Source: DASRDS01 sp035570055 (GTDB lineage: Bacteria > Gemmatimonadota > Gemmatimonadetes > Gemmatimonadales > Gemmatimonadaceae). From it: DNA of 64,000 nt. The notes below the pieces were generated by a model. The model saw only the letters and a list, made by a program, of their open reading frames with translations, had not been told where the DNA came from and searched no databases. Made by a program: the position numbers and the translations under genes. The stretch is from NCBI GenBank assembly GCA_035570055.1, contig DATMLM010000058.1:1-64000 (forward strand). Direction: 5' to 3'. This document shows, piece after piece, positions 25,446-34,040 of the stretch (the stretch's first letter is position 1; the number at the start of each line of letters is the position of its first letter).

Positions 25446-27888
25446 GGCCGCCCACCTGCGACGGCACCTGCGCGCGCAGCTCGCCTTCGTCGAGGCGATA
25501 CCCGTACAGGTACGAGTAGTAGCGATACGCCCCGGCGGCGCGCACGTCGTTCAAGATCGACCCCAGATGGCGCACGGGAACGAAGCGGTCCATCGCCTGG
25601 AGCCGCGCCTGCGCCATCTTGAGGTCGCTGCGTCCGACGCGGAGCACGACGACCAGCGCGCCGGTGGCTTTCGCGAGCGCAAACGGATCGATGCCGGCGC
25701 CGAGGGGCGGCGAGTCGACGATGATCACGTCGAAGAACGGCCGCACGGCCGACATGAACGCCTCGAGCGCATTCGACTGCAGCAGCTCGGGCCCGCGATG
25801 CCGGCGCGTGCCGCAGGTGACGAGCGTCAGCCCTTCGTAATCGGTCTCTTGCAGGACTTCGTCGAGCGCCGAGTGATTCAGGAGATAGTCGAGGAGTCCC
25901 GGCGACTGCCGCATCCCGAACGTCTCGTGGAGCTGTCCGCGCCGAATGTCACCGTCGATGAGCAGCGTCCGCCGGCCGCTCTCGGCGAATGACATCGCCA
26001 AGTTGGACGACACGAGGGATTTGCCCTCTCCGGCGCCAGGACTCGTGATCGTGAACTGCACGGGTCCATCGGGCGGGAACATCTCCTTGATGTGCAACCG
26101 AATCGTTCGGAACGCCTCGATGACTTGCGCGCTGATCTCCGGGTCGGCCTTGCGCTGCTTCGGTGTCGGCAGACTCGGCACGGTGCCAATGATGGGGAGC
26201 CCGAGCTCATCGGACGCCTGCTCCGGATGGCGGAACCGTGGATCGAGGCGGTCGAGCAGGAGCGCGAGGCCGAGGCCGGCCCCCAGGCCACCGAAGACGG
26301 CCATGAGCAGGACGCGCGGCGCGGTGTTGCGCGACGGTGCTTGCGGCACGCCGGCGCGGTCGACGATCTCGACGTCCGGGATCGCGCTCGCTTCGGCGAG
26401 CCTCGAATCCTCGTACGCTTTGTTCAGGCTCGTGTACAGCTCGCCGGCCGACGTGACCTCGCGCTGGAGACGCATGAGGTCAATCGTGCGCGCGGGCACG
26501 TTCGCCACCACCCGCTCACTCTCGCCGAGCTGCTTCGTGTACGTCGCATCCTGCGTTTCGAGGCGCTTGAGCGACTGTTCGGCCAGCGCCGGGATCGTGA
26601 CGGTATAGATGTTGTCGACGACCCGCTTGGCGTCGATGACGGCCTTGTACTGGTCGGTGTATGTCTGCTGCAGGTTGCGCAGCTCCGCCGACTTGGTGTT
26701 GTAGTCGTTGATCGCGCCGCGGAGGTTGTCGGAACCGACCATGAGCGACGGGATGGCGAGCAAGCCGTCGGGTGTCGCCTTGCCGATGCGCATATCGGTG
26801 AGGATCGCCTGCGCCGACTGGATGTCGCGGCTCAAGTTCTCGTGCTCGACCTTGAGCGCGAGATAGGTCGAGACGGCCGGGTCACCGGTCACGGACGGAA
26901 TCTGCTGCGACTGACCGGGTTGCGAGATAGCCGATGGCGAGGTCTGGCTCTGCCTGATCGCCACTTCCTGGAACGATTGGAAATTTTTCTCGGCGCGCGC
27001 CAGCCGATCGCGCGCGATGCTCAGCTGGTCGCCGATCGTCTGCGTGAGCTGCGTGTTCTTCTGCTTTTTCAACTCGGCGGCGACGGCGAGGTACTGGTCG
27101 AGCCACTGATTCAGGGTGTTCGCGGCCTCGTTGGCATTCCAGCTGTCGAGCGAGATGCGGAGCAAGTTGCTAGCGTCGGGCAACACGAGCGTCGCGCGCG
27201 CCGCGAGGCCGTTCGCGGCGTCGGGGATGGACGAGACGGAGAACACGAGCTTGCGTCCGGGCTTGAACGCCGCGCGGGGCGGTTGCCAGCGCATCCCCAG
27301 GTGGAGACCGACGGAATCGCCGGGCACGCCGTGTTCGAGGGCCGTTCCCTTCTTAGTCGTCAGCGTGTACTGCCGGCCGGTCGGCGCGACGGTGAGAATG
27401 AAATCGCCGGGTTGATACTGGTCAGCGAGCGCGAACTGTTGGAAGAAGTCCGCGTCCTTTTCGTCGTGATGGATGTAGAGGCCGAGCTTGACCACGACGG
27501 GCTCGACGACGCGATACGCTTTGAACAGGTCGGTCCACGCCTGGGTCTCGAGGAACTGTCCGGACGAGATCGGGCCGTTCCCACCACCATTCCCGTGTCC
27601 TTCGACCGCGATGAGGATCGTGGCGTGGGATTCGTATGACGGCGCCACCATCCGCGTGGCGATGAACCCGCCAGCCGCGCCAAGCACGAAGCAGCCGGCA
27701 ATGAGCCATTTGAAACGGACCATCGCCGCGATATAGCGGTGCCAGGGCGTTTTCTTCTCGCCGCCCTCGCCGCCCCCACGGGCTTCGATCGGCGGACCCC
27801 ATTGTTGCAACGGCGCCAGCGCCTGCCCCTCAGGGGAAGCTGGTGTCAGCGCCGTCGACGGCGTTGGCGGGAGCGTCATGCGATTCAC
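25429..27888 (-). CDS. Wzc-like polysaccharide co-polymerase / BY-type tyrosine autokinase
   Basis: An 819-residue inner-membrane protein controlling chain length and export of exopolysaccharide. A cytoplasmic N-terminus precedes TM1 (about 58-78) and a large periplasmic Wzz domain with long coiled coil (about 280-500). A second helix lies near 530-550 and a cytoplasmic BY-kinase domain follows. Walker A is PGAGEGKSLVSSNLA (about 615-630), Walker A' is LLIDGDIRRG and Walker B is VIIVDSPP. A C-terminal tyrosine cluster (AYRYYSYLYGYRLDEG) is the autophosphorylation site. Start is GTG 27888 or ATG 27879. A sigma-54-like promoter stands about 45 bases upstream. The main polysaccharide locus is at 43.8-64 kb. 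Confidence 0.93.
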   Translation of the reverse strand: MNRMTLPPTPSTALTPASPEGQALAPLQQWGPPIEARGGGEGGEKKTPWHRYIAAMVRFKWLIAGCFVLGAAGGFIATRMVAPSYESHATILIAVEGHGNGGGNGPISSGQFLETQAWTDLFKAYRVVEPVVVKLGLYIHHDEKDADFFQQFALADQYQPGDFILTVAPTGRQYTLTTKKGTALEHGVPGDSVGLHLGMRWQPPRAAFKPGRKLVFSVSSIPDAANGLAARATLVLPDASNLLRISLDSWNANEAANTLNQWLDQYLAVAAELKKQKNTQLTQTIGDQLSIARDRLARAEKNFQSFQEVAIRQSQTSPSAISQPGQSQQIPSVTGDPAVSTYLALKVEHENLSRDIQSAQAILTDMRIGKATPDGLLAIPSLMVGSDNLRGAINDYNTKSAELRNLQQTYTDQYKAVIDAKRVVDNIYTVTIPALAEQSLKRLETQDATYTKQLGESERVVANVPARTIDLMRLQREVTSAGELYTSLNKAYEDSRLAEASAIPDVEIVDRAGVPQAPSRNTAPRVLLMAVFGGLGAGLGLALLLDRLDPRFRHPEQASDELGLPIIGTVPSLPTPKQRKADPEISAQVIEAFRTIRLHIKEMFPPDGPVQFTITSPGAGEGKSLVSSNLAMSFAESGRRTLLIDGDIRRGQLHETFGMRQSPGLLDYLLNHSALDEVLQETDYEGLTLVTCGTRRHRGPELLQSNALEAFMSAVRPFFDVIIVDSPPLGAGIDPFALAKATGALVVVLRVGRSDLKMAQARLQAMDRFVPVRHLGSILNDVRAAGAYRYYSYLYGYRLDEGELRAQVPSQVGGLIGRK

Positions 27889-27922
27889 GTGAATTTAATT
27901 GGATAGGAGACTGGGCATGACT

Positions 27923-27939
27923 GCGCAAAAAGGGGCCCA
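27923..27939 (-). promoter_or_regulatory. Candidate sigma-54 promoter for the wzc-like gene
   Basis: Read on the minus strand: TGGGCCCCTTTTTGCG. GG and GC are separated by exactly ten bases, with T before GG and a T run before GC, as in TGGCAC-N5-TTGCW. Transcription would start near 27913, 25-34 bases before the possible start codons. The neighbouring divergent gene encodes a sigma-54 activator, which supports the call. Confidence 0.45.
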
Positions 27940-27966
27940 GCCAAGTTGTTTATAGCTAGCGGACCT

Positions 27967-28048
27967 CAACACTTGTATGCCGTGACTATACAACAGAATT
28001 GTTGGTCAATTGCAACGGAATATGATTGACAGATGCAACACTTTGTTG
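27967..28048. promoter_or_regulatory. Repeated CAACA-N3-4-TGTTG dyads, candidate activator binding sites
   Basis: CAACA-GAAT-TGTTG at 27991-28004 and CAACA-CTT-TGTTG at 28036-28048 are perfect 5-bp dyads. A weaker copy, CAACA-CT-TGTAT, is at 27967-27978. They lie about 55-135 bases upstream of the predicted wzc start site, the usual range for NtrC-type enhancer sites. The third overlaps the regulator's own -35/-10 spacer. Confidence 0.5.
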
Positions 28049-28052
28049 TAAT
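28026..28052 (+). promoter_or_regulatory. Candidate sigma-70 promoter for the regulator gene
   Basis: A perfect TTGACA (28026-28031) is followed after 15 bases by TGTAAT (28047-28052). The spacer is shorter than ideal. It contains one CAACA/TGTTG dyad, so the regulator could control itself. A transcript from here could not use the upstream ATG at 28033, which supports the start at 28096. Confidence 0.5.
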
Positions 28053-28095
28053 TACTAGGCGCCGAAAAGTTAGAAGTCACTCATCTAGGAGCCTC

Positions 28096-29649
28096 ATGTC
28101 GTCCTCGGCCTTCTCCTCTGATCTGCCAATAAGTGATGTATCGGCGCCCCCTTCGGTCGAAACGCCCGCGATGGGCAGGGAGCCGTTGGCGATCGCGCCC
28201 GAGGTGAAGGCCAGTCTGCGGCTCCTGCTCGTTGATGACGATCGGACGCTGCGGGAAGGCTGCCTCAGTGTTTTACAGCTGGACGGCTACAATGTCACAG
28301 CTACTGGACGTGGTGACGAGGCGATTGATCTCGTCAAGCGGCGTCGGTTCGACATCATTCTTGTCGATCTCTATCTGACACCGCTGTCCGGCATGGACAT
28401 CTTGGCGGCGGCGCTCGAGGCTCATAAGGACACGATTGTCATCGTGATGACGGGCAATCCCAGCGTCACGTCGAGCATCGAAGCCCTGCGCGCTGGCGCG
28501 TGGGACTACCTGCCCAAGCCCTTCTCGGCGTCCCACCTGCAGATTCTCATCGGCCGCGCATCGCACGCGGTCGCTGTCGCTCGCGAGACCCGTGATCTCA
28601 AGGCCAAGCTCGTCGAACAGAGCTCGAACTCAGACCGGATCACGTTGCTCGGTATCTCGCCGGCTTTCCGTCAGGCCGTCGATCTCGCTCGCCGCGTCGC
28701 CTCCACGGACGCCTCGGTCATGATCAGTGGAGAATCGGGGACCGGCAAAGAACTGATAGCCCAGTTCATTCATCGACACAGCCGTCGCGCGAGTCGTAAG
28801 CTGGTTCCTATAAATTGCGCCGCTTTGCCTGAGCCCCTGCTCGAATCCGAGATGTTCGGGCATCGCAAGGGATCCTTTACCGGCGCGGATAGAGACAAAC
28901 CTGGGTTATTGGAAACCGCGAACGGTGGGACGCTGTTTCTGGACGAGCTCACTGAAATGTCTCACCCGTTGCAAGCCAAGTTGCTGCGGGTACTGCAAGA
29001 CGGCGTTGTGCGGCGAGTCGGCAGCGAGCAACAGGATGCTGTTGTTGACGTGCGTTTCATCTCGGCTACCAATCGCGAGCCGCAAGAAGCCGTGAACGCG
29101 GGGATTCTCAGAGAGGATTTGTTTTATCGGCTCCGCGTGGTGCCGATCAAGCTCCCGCCGCTCCGCAAGAGATTAGAGGATATTCCGCTGCTCGCGAATC
29201 ATTTTTTGACTCACTATTGGGAGCGTCATCGCCCGGCAGGCGAGCCGCTTCCCAAGTTGAGTGAGGCGGCGATCGAGCTGCTGCGCTCCCGGCCGTGGAG
29301 AGGGAATGTCCGGGAGTTGCAGAACGTGATCGAGCACGTCGCGGTGATCATCGAGCCGGGCAAGCCGATTCGCGCCGAGGACATTCCGGCGCTCGATGAC
29401 GCGGGCCACCCGAGCGCCGCGGCGGCCGATGGCGGGATGCCGCCGGCGATCATGACCGACGCCTATCACTTGGCGAAGGAAAAGCTCGTCGCCCATTTCG
29501 AGAAGGAGTACCTGCAACGCCTCGTCGTGCGCGCGGGCGGCAACATGTCGCGCGCCGCGCGCCTGGCGAACATCGACCGGACGACGTTGTATCGTCTGAT
29601 GGAGAAACACGGATTCCGCCGCGACGAGCTGGCCGGGACGCTCGAGTGA
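28096..29649 (+). CDS. Sigma-54-dependent response regulator (NtrC type)
   Basis: About 517 residues in three domains. The receiver begins at LRLLLVDDDRTLREG and carries the phospho-acceptor in ILVDLYLTPLSGM, with the switch Lys in DYLPKPF. The AAA+ domain has Walker A SGESGTGKELIAQF, the sigma-54 contact loop GSFTGA (a GAFTGA variant with Ser) and Walker B GGTLFLDEL. The C-terminal Fis-type helix-turn-helix is MSRAARLANIDRTTLYRLM. The start is ATG 28096 because AGGAG stands four bases before it and the longer frame begins within the promoter. The histidine kinase overlaps its stop. It is divergent from wzc and probably activates it through the sigma-54-like promoter. Confidence 0.93.
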   Translation: MSSSAFSSDLPISDVSAPPSVETPAMGREPLAIAPEVKASLRLLLVDDDRTLREGCLSVLQLDGYNVTATGRGDEAIDLVKRRRFDIILVDLYLTPLSGMDILAAALEAHKDTIVIVMTGNPSVTSSIEALRAGAWDYLPKPFSASHLQILIGRASHAVAVARETRDLKAKLVEQSSNSDRITLLGISPAFRQAVDLARRVASTDASVMISGESGTGKELIAQFIHRHSRRASRKLVPINCAALPEPLLESEMFGHRKGSFTGADRDKPGLLETANGGTLFLDELTEMSHPLQAKLLRVLQDGVVRRVGSEQQDAVVDVRFISATNREPQEAVNAGILREDLFYRLRVVPIKLPPLRKRLEDIPLLANHFLTHYWERHRPAGEPLPKLSEAAIELLRSRPWRGNVRELQNVIEHVAVIIEPGKPIRAEDIPALDDAGHPSAAAADGGMPPAIMTDAYHLAKEKLVAHFEKEYLQRLVVRAGGNMSRAARLANIDRTTLYRLMEKHGFRRDELAGTLE

Positions 29650-30746
29650 CCCCAGTGGAAGCAGCTCCGCGGCGCATCACACCTACGCCGCGCGAAGCTC
29701 CGCCGCCTGGCAGCGGTGTCGTCCTGCTACTCGCGCAGGCGGCCGTCCGCGCGGTGGCGGCCTGGGACCCGGACGACGTCTCGGGAGCGACCGCTGACGA
29801 CATCGGCCCGCCCATGGCCGCGCTGGCTGAAGCGGCCCAGCGCGTCTCCGTCGGCGGGAAGGCGGAGCTCGCGGCGCTGCCCGTCAGCATTCCAGCCCGG
29901 CGGCTGCTCGACGCGTTGCGGCGTCAGATCTTGGAGAGCGCGGCCGGCGGCAGTTACGCGGCCGACGATGCCGTGTCGGCGTGTCTCGCCCTCGAGCGCG
30001 TGCACGAGGCGATCGAGGCTGACACGGCTCAGCGATTCGCGAATCGCCTCTCCGGATCAGATGCGCTGCCGCTCGTCGTCGAGGTCGCGCACGACATGCG
30101 TTCGCCGCTCGCGTCGATCTTGTTTTTGGCCGAGCGGTTGCGCTCGAGCCAGAGTGGCCCGCTGACGCAGATTCAGGAGCGGCAGCTGGGACTTATTTAC
30201 AGCGCCGCGTTCGGCCTCAGCGCGTTGGCCGGGGATGTGATCGAGCTCGCCCGAGGGGATTGGCTGATCGATCAAAAGCCGATTCCCTTCTCCGTCGCTG
30301 ATATTTTGCGATCAGTTGGCGCGATCGTTCAGCCGATAGCTGAAGAGAAAGGCCTCACGGTTCGGCTCGAACCGCCGGAGGCCGACTCGAGGGTAGGCTA
30401 CCCCGCGGCGCTCAATCGTGTGCTGCTCAACCTGACGACGAACGCGCTCAAGTTTACGGCCGAGGGCTCTGTCGAGGTGACGGCTCGGCCCAAGTCCCGG
30501 ACACGACTGGAGTTCGCCGTGCAGGACACCGGCCGCGGGATCCCTCCGGCGGTCATGGCGACGTTGTTCGATGCGTTCCGGCGCCGGCAGCGGCCCGGCG
30601 ATTTCACGTTCTCGAGCGCCGGTCTCGGGCTCGCGATTTGCCGGAAGCTGGTCGCATCGATGGAGGGGGAATTGGGGGTCGACACATCGGAGTCCGGGAC
30701 TCGATTTTTCTTCGAGCTCGATCTTCCCCTCGCCTCCAAGATGTGA
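29646..30746 (+). CDS. Soluble sensor histidine kinase, partner of the NtrC-type regulator
   Basis: A 366-residue kinase with no membrane segment. An N-terminal region of unknown type (about 1-135) is followed by a HisKA domain with the phosphorylated His in VEVAHDMRSPLASI. The HATPase domain has the N box NRVLLNLTTNALKFT, G1 DTGRGIP and G2 GLGLAICRKL. GTG 29646 overlaps the regulator stop (GTGA), so the two form a pair. With no transmembrane sensor, the signal is intracellular or passed by another protein. Confidence 0.92.
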   Translation: MTPVEAAPRRITPTPREAPPPGSGVVLLLAQAAVRAVAAWDPDDVSGATADDIGPPMAALAEAAQRVSVGGKAELAALPVSIPARRLLDALRRQILESAAGGSYAADDAVSACLALERVHEAIEADTAQRFANRLSGSDALPLVVEVAHDMRSPLASILFLAERLRSSQSGPLTQIQERQLGLIYSAAFGLSALAGDVIELARGDWLIDQKPIPFSVADILRSVGAIVQPIAEEKGLTVRLEPPEADSRVGYPAALNRVLLNLTTNALKFTAEGSVEVTARPKSRTRLEFAVQDTGRGIPPAVMATLFDAFRRRQRPGDFTFSSAGLGLAICRKLVASMEGELGVDTSESGTRFFFELDLPLASKM

Positions 30747-31210
30747 AATACTGGCTCCTCAAATCCGAGCCCACTTCGTTTTCGTGGGACGATCTCTGGA
30801 AGAGTCCGAAACGCACGACCCGCTGGGACGGCGTGCGCAACTTCCAGGCGCGCAATTATCTGCGCGATGATATGCACGTCGGCGACCTGGCGTTTTTCTA
30901 TCACTCGAGCGCCGACCCCACGGCCATCGTCGGAATCGCCGAGGTGGTCAAGGCCGGCTACCCCGATGAGACAGCGTTCGATCCGTCAGACGACCATCAC
31001 GACCCCAAGAGCAAACGCGATGCGCCGCTCTGGTACTCGATTGACATTCGTGCCAAAGAGCCCGCGAAAAAGCCCATTACTCTTGCTGAGTTGAGACAGC
31101 AGAAGGGTCTCGCCCACATGGTGCTGCTGCAAAAGGGTAGCCGGCTTTCCGTTCAGCCCGTGTCCGAGGCTGAGTGGAAGTTGATCTATCGATTAGCTTT
31201 TGGCGGATGA
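30743..31210 (+). CDS. EVE domain-containing protein
   Basis: A 155-residue stand-alone EVE (PUA-like) domain. It begins KYWLLKSEPTSFSWDDL and continues WDGVRNFQARNYLRDDM, GDLAFFYHSS and VVKAGYPDETAFDP, all hallmarks of the family. EVE domains read modified bases in nucleic acids; the stand-alone form is common and its target unknown. GTG 30743 overlaps the kinase stop by four bases (GTGA). Confidence 0.92.
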   Translation: MKYWLLKSEPTSFSWDDLWKSPKRTTRWDGVRNFQARNYLRDDMHVGDLAFFYHSSADPTAIVGIAEVVKAGYPDETAFDPSDDHHDPKSKRDAPLWYSIDIRAKEPAKKPITLAELRQQKGLAHMVLLQKGSRLSVQPVSEAEWKLIYRLAFGG

Positions 31211-32481
31211 CCGACTCCCTCAAAGTCACTGACCAGCGGACAAGCACGTCGTACGACCTGCCGATCACCGATGGCGCCATCCGCGCCACTGATCTCAAAA
31301 GCCTCGTCAGCTACGATCCGGCGTTTCTCAATACGGCGTCGTGTCGCAGCGCCATCACGTACATCGACGGCGAAAAGGGCATCCTTCGATATCGGGGCTA
31401 CCCGATCGAGCAGCTCGCCGAGAAGGCCAGCTTTCTCGAAGTCGCGTGGCTGCTCCGGCACGGCGAGCTGCCGAAACAGCCCGAGTACGACAAGTTCGTG
31501 CACAATGTCACGTACCACACGTACGTGCACGAGAACCTGCGCACGTTCTTGACCGGGTTCCGCTACGACGCGCACCCGATGTCGATGATGTGCAGCGCGG
31601 TCGCGGCCCTGTCGTCGTTCTATCCCGAAGCCAAGGCCATCTTCGATCCCGAGCAGCGCGACATCTCGATCATTCGCTTGATCGCGAAGATGCCGACGAT
31701 CGCGGCGTTCATCTACCGGCACATGAAGGGCCTGCCCTACGTGTACCCGGACAATGACCTCTCGTACAGCGAGAACTTCCTGTCGATGGTCGCGCGGATG
31801 AGCGAATCGAAGTATCGCGCCAACCCCGTGTTCACCCGGGCGATCGAGATCTTGTTCATCCTGCACGCGGATCACGAGCAGAACGCCTCGACCAATGCGG
31901 TCCGGGCCATCGGGTCGACGCACGTCGATCCCTTCTCGGCCATCGCCGGCGGTATTGCCGCGCTCTACGGGCCGCTCCACGGCGGGGCGAACGAAGCCGT
32001 TCTGCGCATGATCGAGGAGATCGGCGACGTCAAGAACGTCCCCGGGTTCATCGAATCCGTGAAGAAAGGCTCCGGCCGCCTCATGGGCTTCGGCCATCGC
32101 GTATACAAGAGCTACGATCCACGGGCAAAGATCGTGAAGCGGCTGGCCGACGACGTGCTGGCATCCGTTGGCGTCGATAAGGACATGGCTATCGCCCAAG
32201 AGCTCGAGCGAATCGCGCTCCAGGACGATTACTTCGTCTCCCGCAAGCTGTACCCGAACGTCGATTTCTATACCGGGTTGATCTATCGGGCGATGAAGTT
32301 TCCGACCTCATTCTTTACGGTGCTGTTCGCGATCGCGCGGACCACCGGGTGGCTCGCCCAGTGGGAGGAAGGGCTGCTCGACAAGGAGCAGAAGATCGCC
32401 CGGCCGAAGCAGATCTATACCGGGCAGGGTGAGCGCCCGTACTCCAGCCCCCTCGTCAAGCGGATAGTTACGCCGTCCTGA
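31207..32481 (+). CDS. gltA: Citrate synthase
   Basis: Condenses acetyl-CoA and oxaloacetate at the entry of the TCA cycle. The catalytic residues are the His in LHADHEQNAST, the His in MGFGHRVYK and the Asp in VDFYTGLIY. The segment GGIAALYGPLHGGANEAV is diagnostic. It is of the longer Gram-negative type (424 aa). ATG 31207 overlaps the EVE stop (ATGA), an odd pairing of a nucleic-acid-binding protein with a central-metabolism enzyme. Confidence 0.96.
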   Translation: MTDSLKVTDQRTSTSYDLPITDGAIRATDLKSLVSYDPAFLNTASCRSAITYIDGEKGILRYRGYPIEQLAEKASFLEVAWLLRHGELPKQPEYDKFVHNVTYHTYVHENLRTFLTGFRYDAHPMSMMCSAVAALSSFYPEAKAIFDPEQRDISIIRLIAKMPTIAAFIYRHMKGLPYVYPDNDLSYSENFLSMVARMSESKYRANPVFTRAIEILFILHADHEQNASTNAVRAIGSTHVDPFSAIAGGIAALYGPLHGGANEAVLRMIEEIGDVKNVPGFIESVKKGSGRLMGFGHRVYKSYDPRAKIVKRLADDVLASVGVDKDMAIAQELERIALQDDYFVSRKLYPNVDFYTGLIYRAMKFPTSFFTVLFAIARTTGWLAQWEEGLLDKEQKIARPKQIYTGQGERPYSSPLVKRIVTPS

Positions 32482-32496
32482 CGTTGTTGACGTAAC
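32467..32496 (+). terminator. Weak hairpin at the gltA stop
   Basis: GTTACG-CC-GTC (32467-32477) can pair with GACGTAAC (32489-32496) apart from the two-base bulge. It encloses the gltA stop codon and has no T-tract. It may end the gltA transcript before the glycosyltransferase at 32514. Confidence 0.3.
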
Positions 32497-32513
32497 GCGG
32501 CTACAGTGGGGGT

Positions 32514-34040
32514 ATGATCGTTCGCCGAATGCACCGATCGCGCCCCCGCGAGCTGGTGGTCGTGGCTTTTGTCTCGACCATCCTGCTCCTGCCGACCCTC
32601 ACGTATGGGCTCGGCTTCGACCACGGATTCATGCAGTACATCGGCCGTGGCATGCTCCACGGGCTGTGGCCGTATGTCGATACGTTTGACACCTCGTTTC
32701 CCGCTGTGTATGTGCTGCATATGGCGGTCATCGGGATCGGGGGCGAGTCGGTCTTAGCGATCCGCATCGCCGATCTGCTCATCCAGATCGTCACGGCCCT
32801 GTTGCTCTTCACTCTCGCGCGGCGGATCTACGGGCCGCGCGCGGGGTTGTTTGCGGCGGCGCTCTACGCGATCGCCTACACAGCTGGGACGTACTATCAC
32901 ACGGCGCAGCGGGATGGGTATCTCGTCCCTTGCCTGCTCGCATGCCTCTGGGGCATCTGGATCTACCTCGACAACCCAGGCCGTCGCGCACCTCTCGTCT
33001 GGGCCGCGCTCGCCGCCGGAATCGGGGTCCTCTTTCGTCCCACGTACGTGCTGCTCGTCGCGCTCGGCGCAATGGTCTTGGCGTTCCGTCCCCGACGTGA
33101 GCGTTCGATCATGGACGCGGCGCTCTTCGCTCTCGTCGCCGCCTTGCCCATGTTTGCGTTTCTGGGGATATATGCGATCACGGGACATGGGCGCGCGATT
33201 GCCGATCTGCTCACGTTTGCGAGCAGCGTCTACGTGGGACTCGAGCGTCAGACGCGAAGCGTCGTCGTGATGCGTTTCTGGGACTACGTGCCCCACGTCG
33301 TGTGGCTCGGCGTCGTACTGACGATCGTCGCGGCTCTCCGGGGTCAGTTTGGTGACCACCGGCGTGAGCTGATGACACTGGCCCTCGTCTTCGTGGGCTG
33401 CGTGCTGATCCGGCTGTGGGAGTCCAAGGCCTGGCGCTATCAGTACTGGCCGCCGCTCGCTGTGCTGTGCCTCGCCGCCGGACTCGGCTGGGGATGGGTT
33501 GTCCGCAATCGCATCGCGTTCGGCGCGGTCGCCGTCCTGGTGCTCGGGCTGGAGCTCGGCCGCACCGGGCTCGCGCGCTACACGCACTGGACGCCGATGC
33601 CGATGGTCGCGGATAGCCCGGATCAGGAAGCGATGGCCGAGTATCTCCATGGGCATGCGCAATCCAGTGACCGCATACAGATGTGGGGGCCCGAGACGAT
33701 CGTGCTCTTCGCGAGCGGCGCCCGCTCGGCCACCCGCTTTATCGACACGAACATGTTCTTCTGCCCGGACCCGACGAACTTCCACCACTTGCTCCTGTTC
33801 ACCGACTGTCCGCATTGGAACAAGCCGATCCAGGTCGCGTTCCTGCGCGAGATGCTCGATACGCTGACGGCGCATCCGCCGACGTACATCGCCGCGCACT
33901 ACGCGAACGGGTCGATGACGATCGACACGACGTATTGCTTGGCGCCGGACCTCCCGGCGCTCCGCGACCTGATCGACCGCAAGTATCAGCGGGCGGCGAC
34001 GTTCGGGCCGTGGTCCGTGTTCAAGCTCGCGACCCCGTGA
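32514..34040 (+). CDS. GT-C membrane glycosyltransferase (GT39/PMT_2-like)
   Basis: A 508-residue integral membrane protein with about ten helices. The N-terminal first loop carries the acidic motif GLGFDHGFMQY and then YVDTFDTSFP, as expected for lipid-phosphate-sugar-dependent transferases of the PMT_2 group, and a C-terminal soluble part ends FGPWSVFKL. It probably moves a sugar from a polyprenyl-phosphate donor to a glycan or protein on the periplasmic side; acceptor and sugar are unknown. The stop overlaps the next, related gene. Confidence 0.82.
   Translation: MIVRRMHRSRPRELVVVAFVSTILLLPTLTYGLGFDHGFMQYIGRGMLHGLWPYVDTFDTSFPAVYVLHMAVIGIGGESVLAIRIADLLIQIVTALLLFTLARRIYGPRAGLFAAALYAIAYTAGTYYHTAQRDGYLVPCLLACLWGIWIYLDNPGRRAPLVWAALAAGIGVLFRPTYVLLVALGAMVLAFRPRRERSIMDAALFALVAALPMFAFLGIYAITGHGRAIADLLTFASSVYVGLERQTRSVVVMRFWDYVPHVVWLGVVLTIVAALRGQFGDHRRELMTLALVFVGCVLIRLWESKAWRYQYWPPLAVLCLAAGLGWGWVVRNRIAFGAVAVLVLGLELGRTGLARYTHWTPMPMVADSPDQEAMAEYLHGHAQSSDRIQMWGPETIVLFASGARSATRFIDTNMFFCPDPTNFHHLLLFTDCPHWNKPIQVAFLREMLDTLTAHPPTYIAAHYANGSMTIDTTYCLAPDLPALRDLIDRKYQRAATFGPWSVFKLATP

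Larger units (their letters stand above)
27889..28095. promoter_or_regulatory. AT-rich divergent control region between wzc-like gene and NtrC-type regulator
   Basis: A 207-base gap, clearly richer in A and T than its surroundings. It holds a sigma-54-like promoter facing the wzc-like gene, a sigma-70-like promoter facing the regulator, and repeats of a CAACA/TGTTG dyad between them (separate entries). TAGCTAG (27954-27960) is a further short palindrome-like word. Confidence 0.6.

Noticed and set aside
26092..27639. 515-codon plus-strand frame inside the wzc-like gene
   Set aside because: Antisense shadow; the minus-strand gene has complete Walker motifs and a tyrosine cluster.
32478..32507. 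CTGACG ... TACAGT as a promoter for the GT-C pair
   Set aside because: The -35 is poor, the spacer is 18 bases, and it overlaps the gltA stop hairpin. Too weak to report as a promoter.
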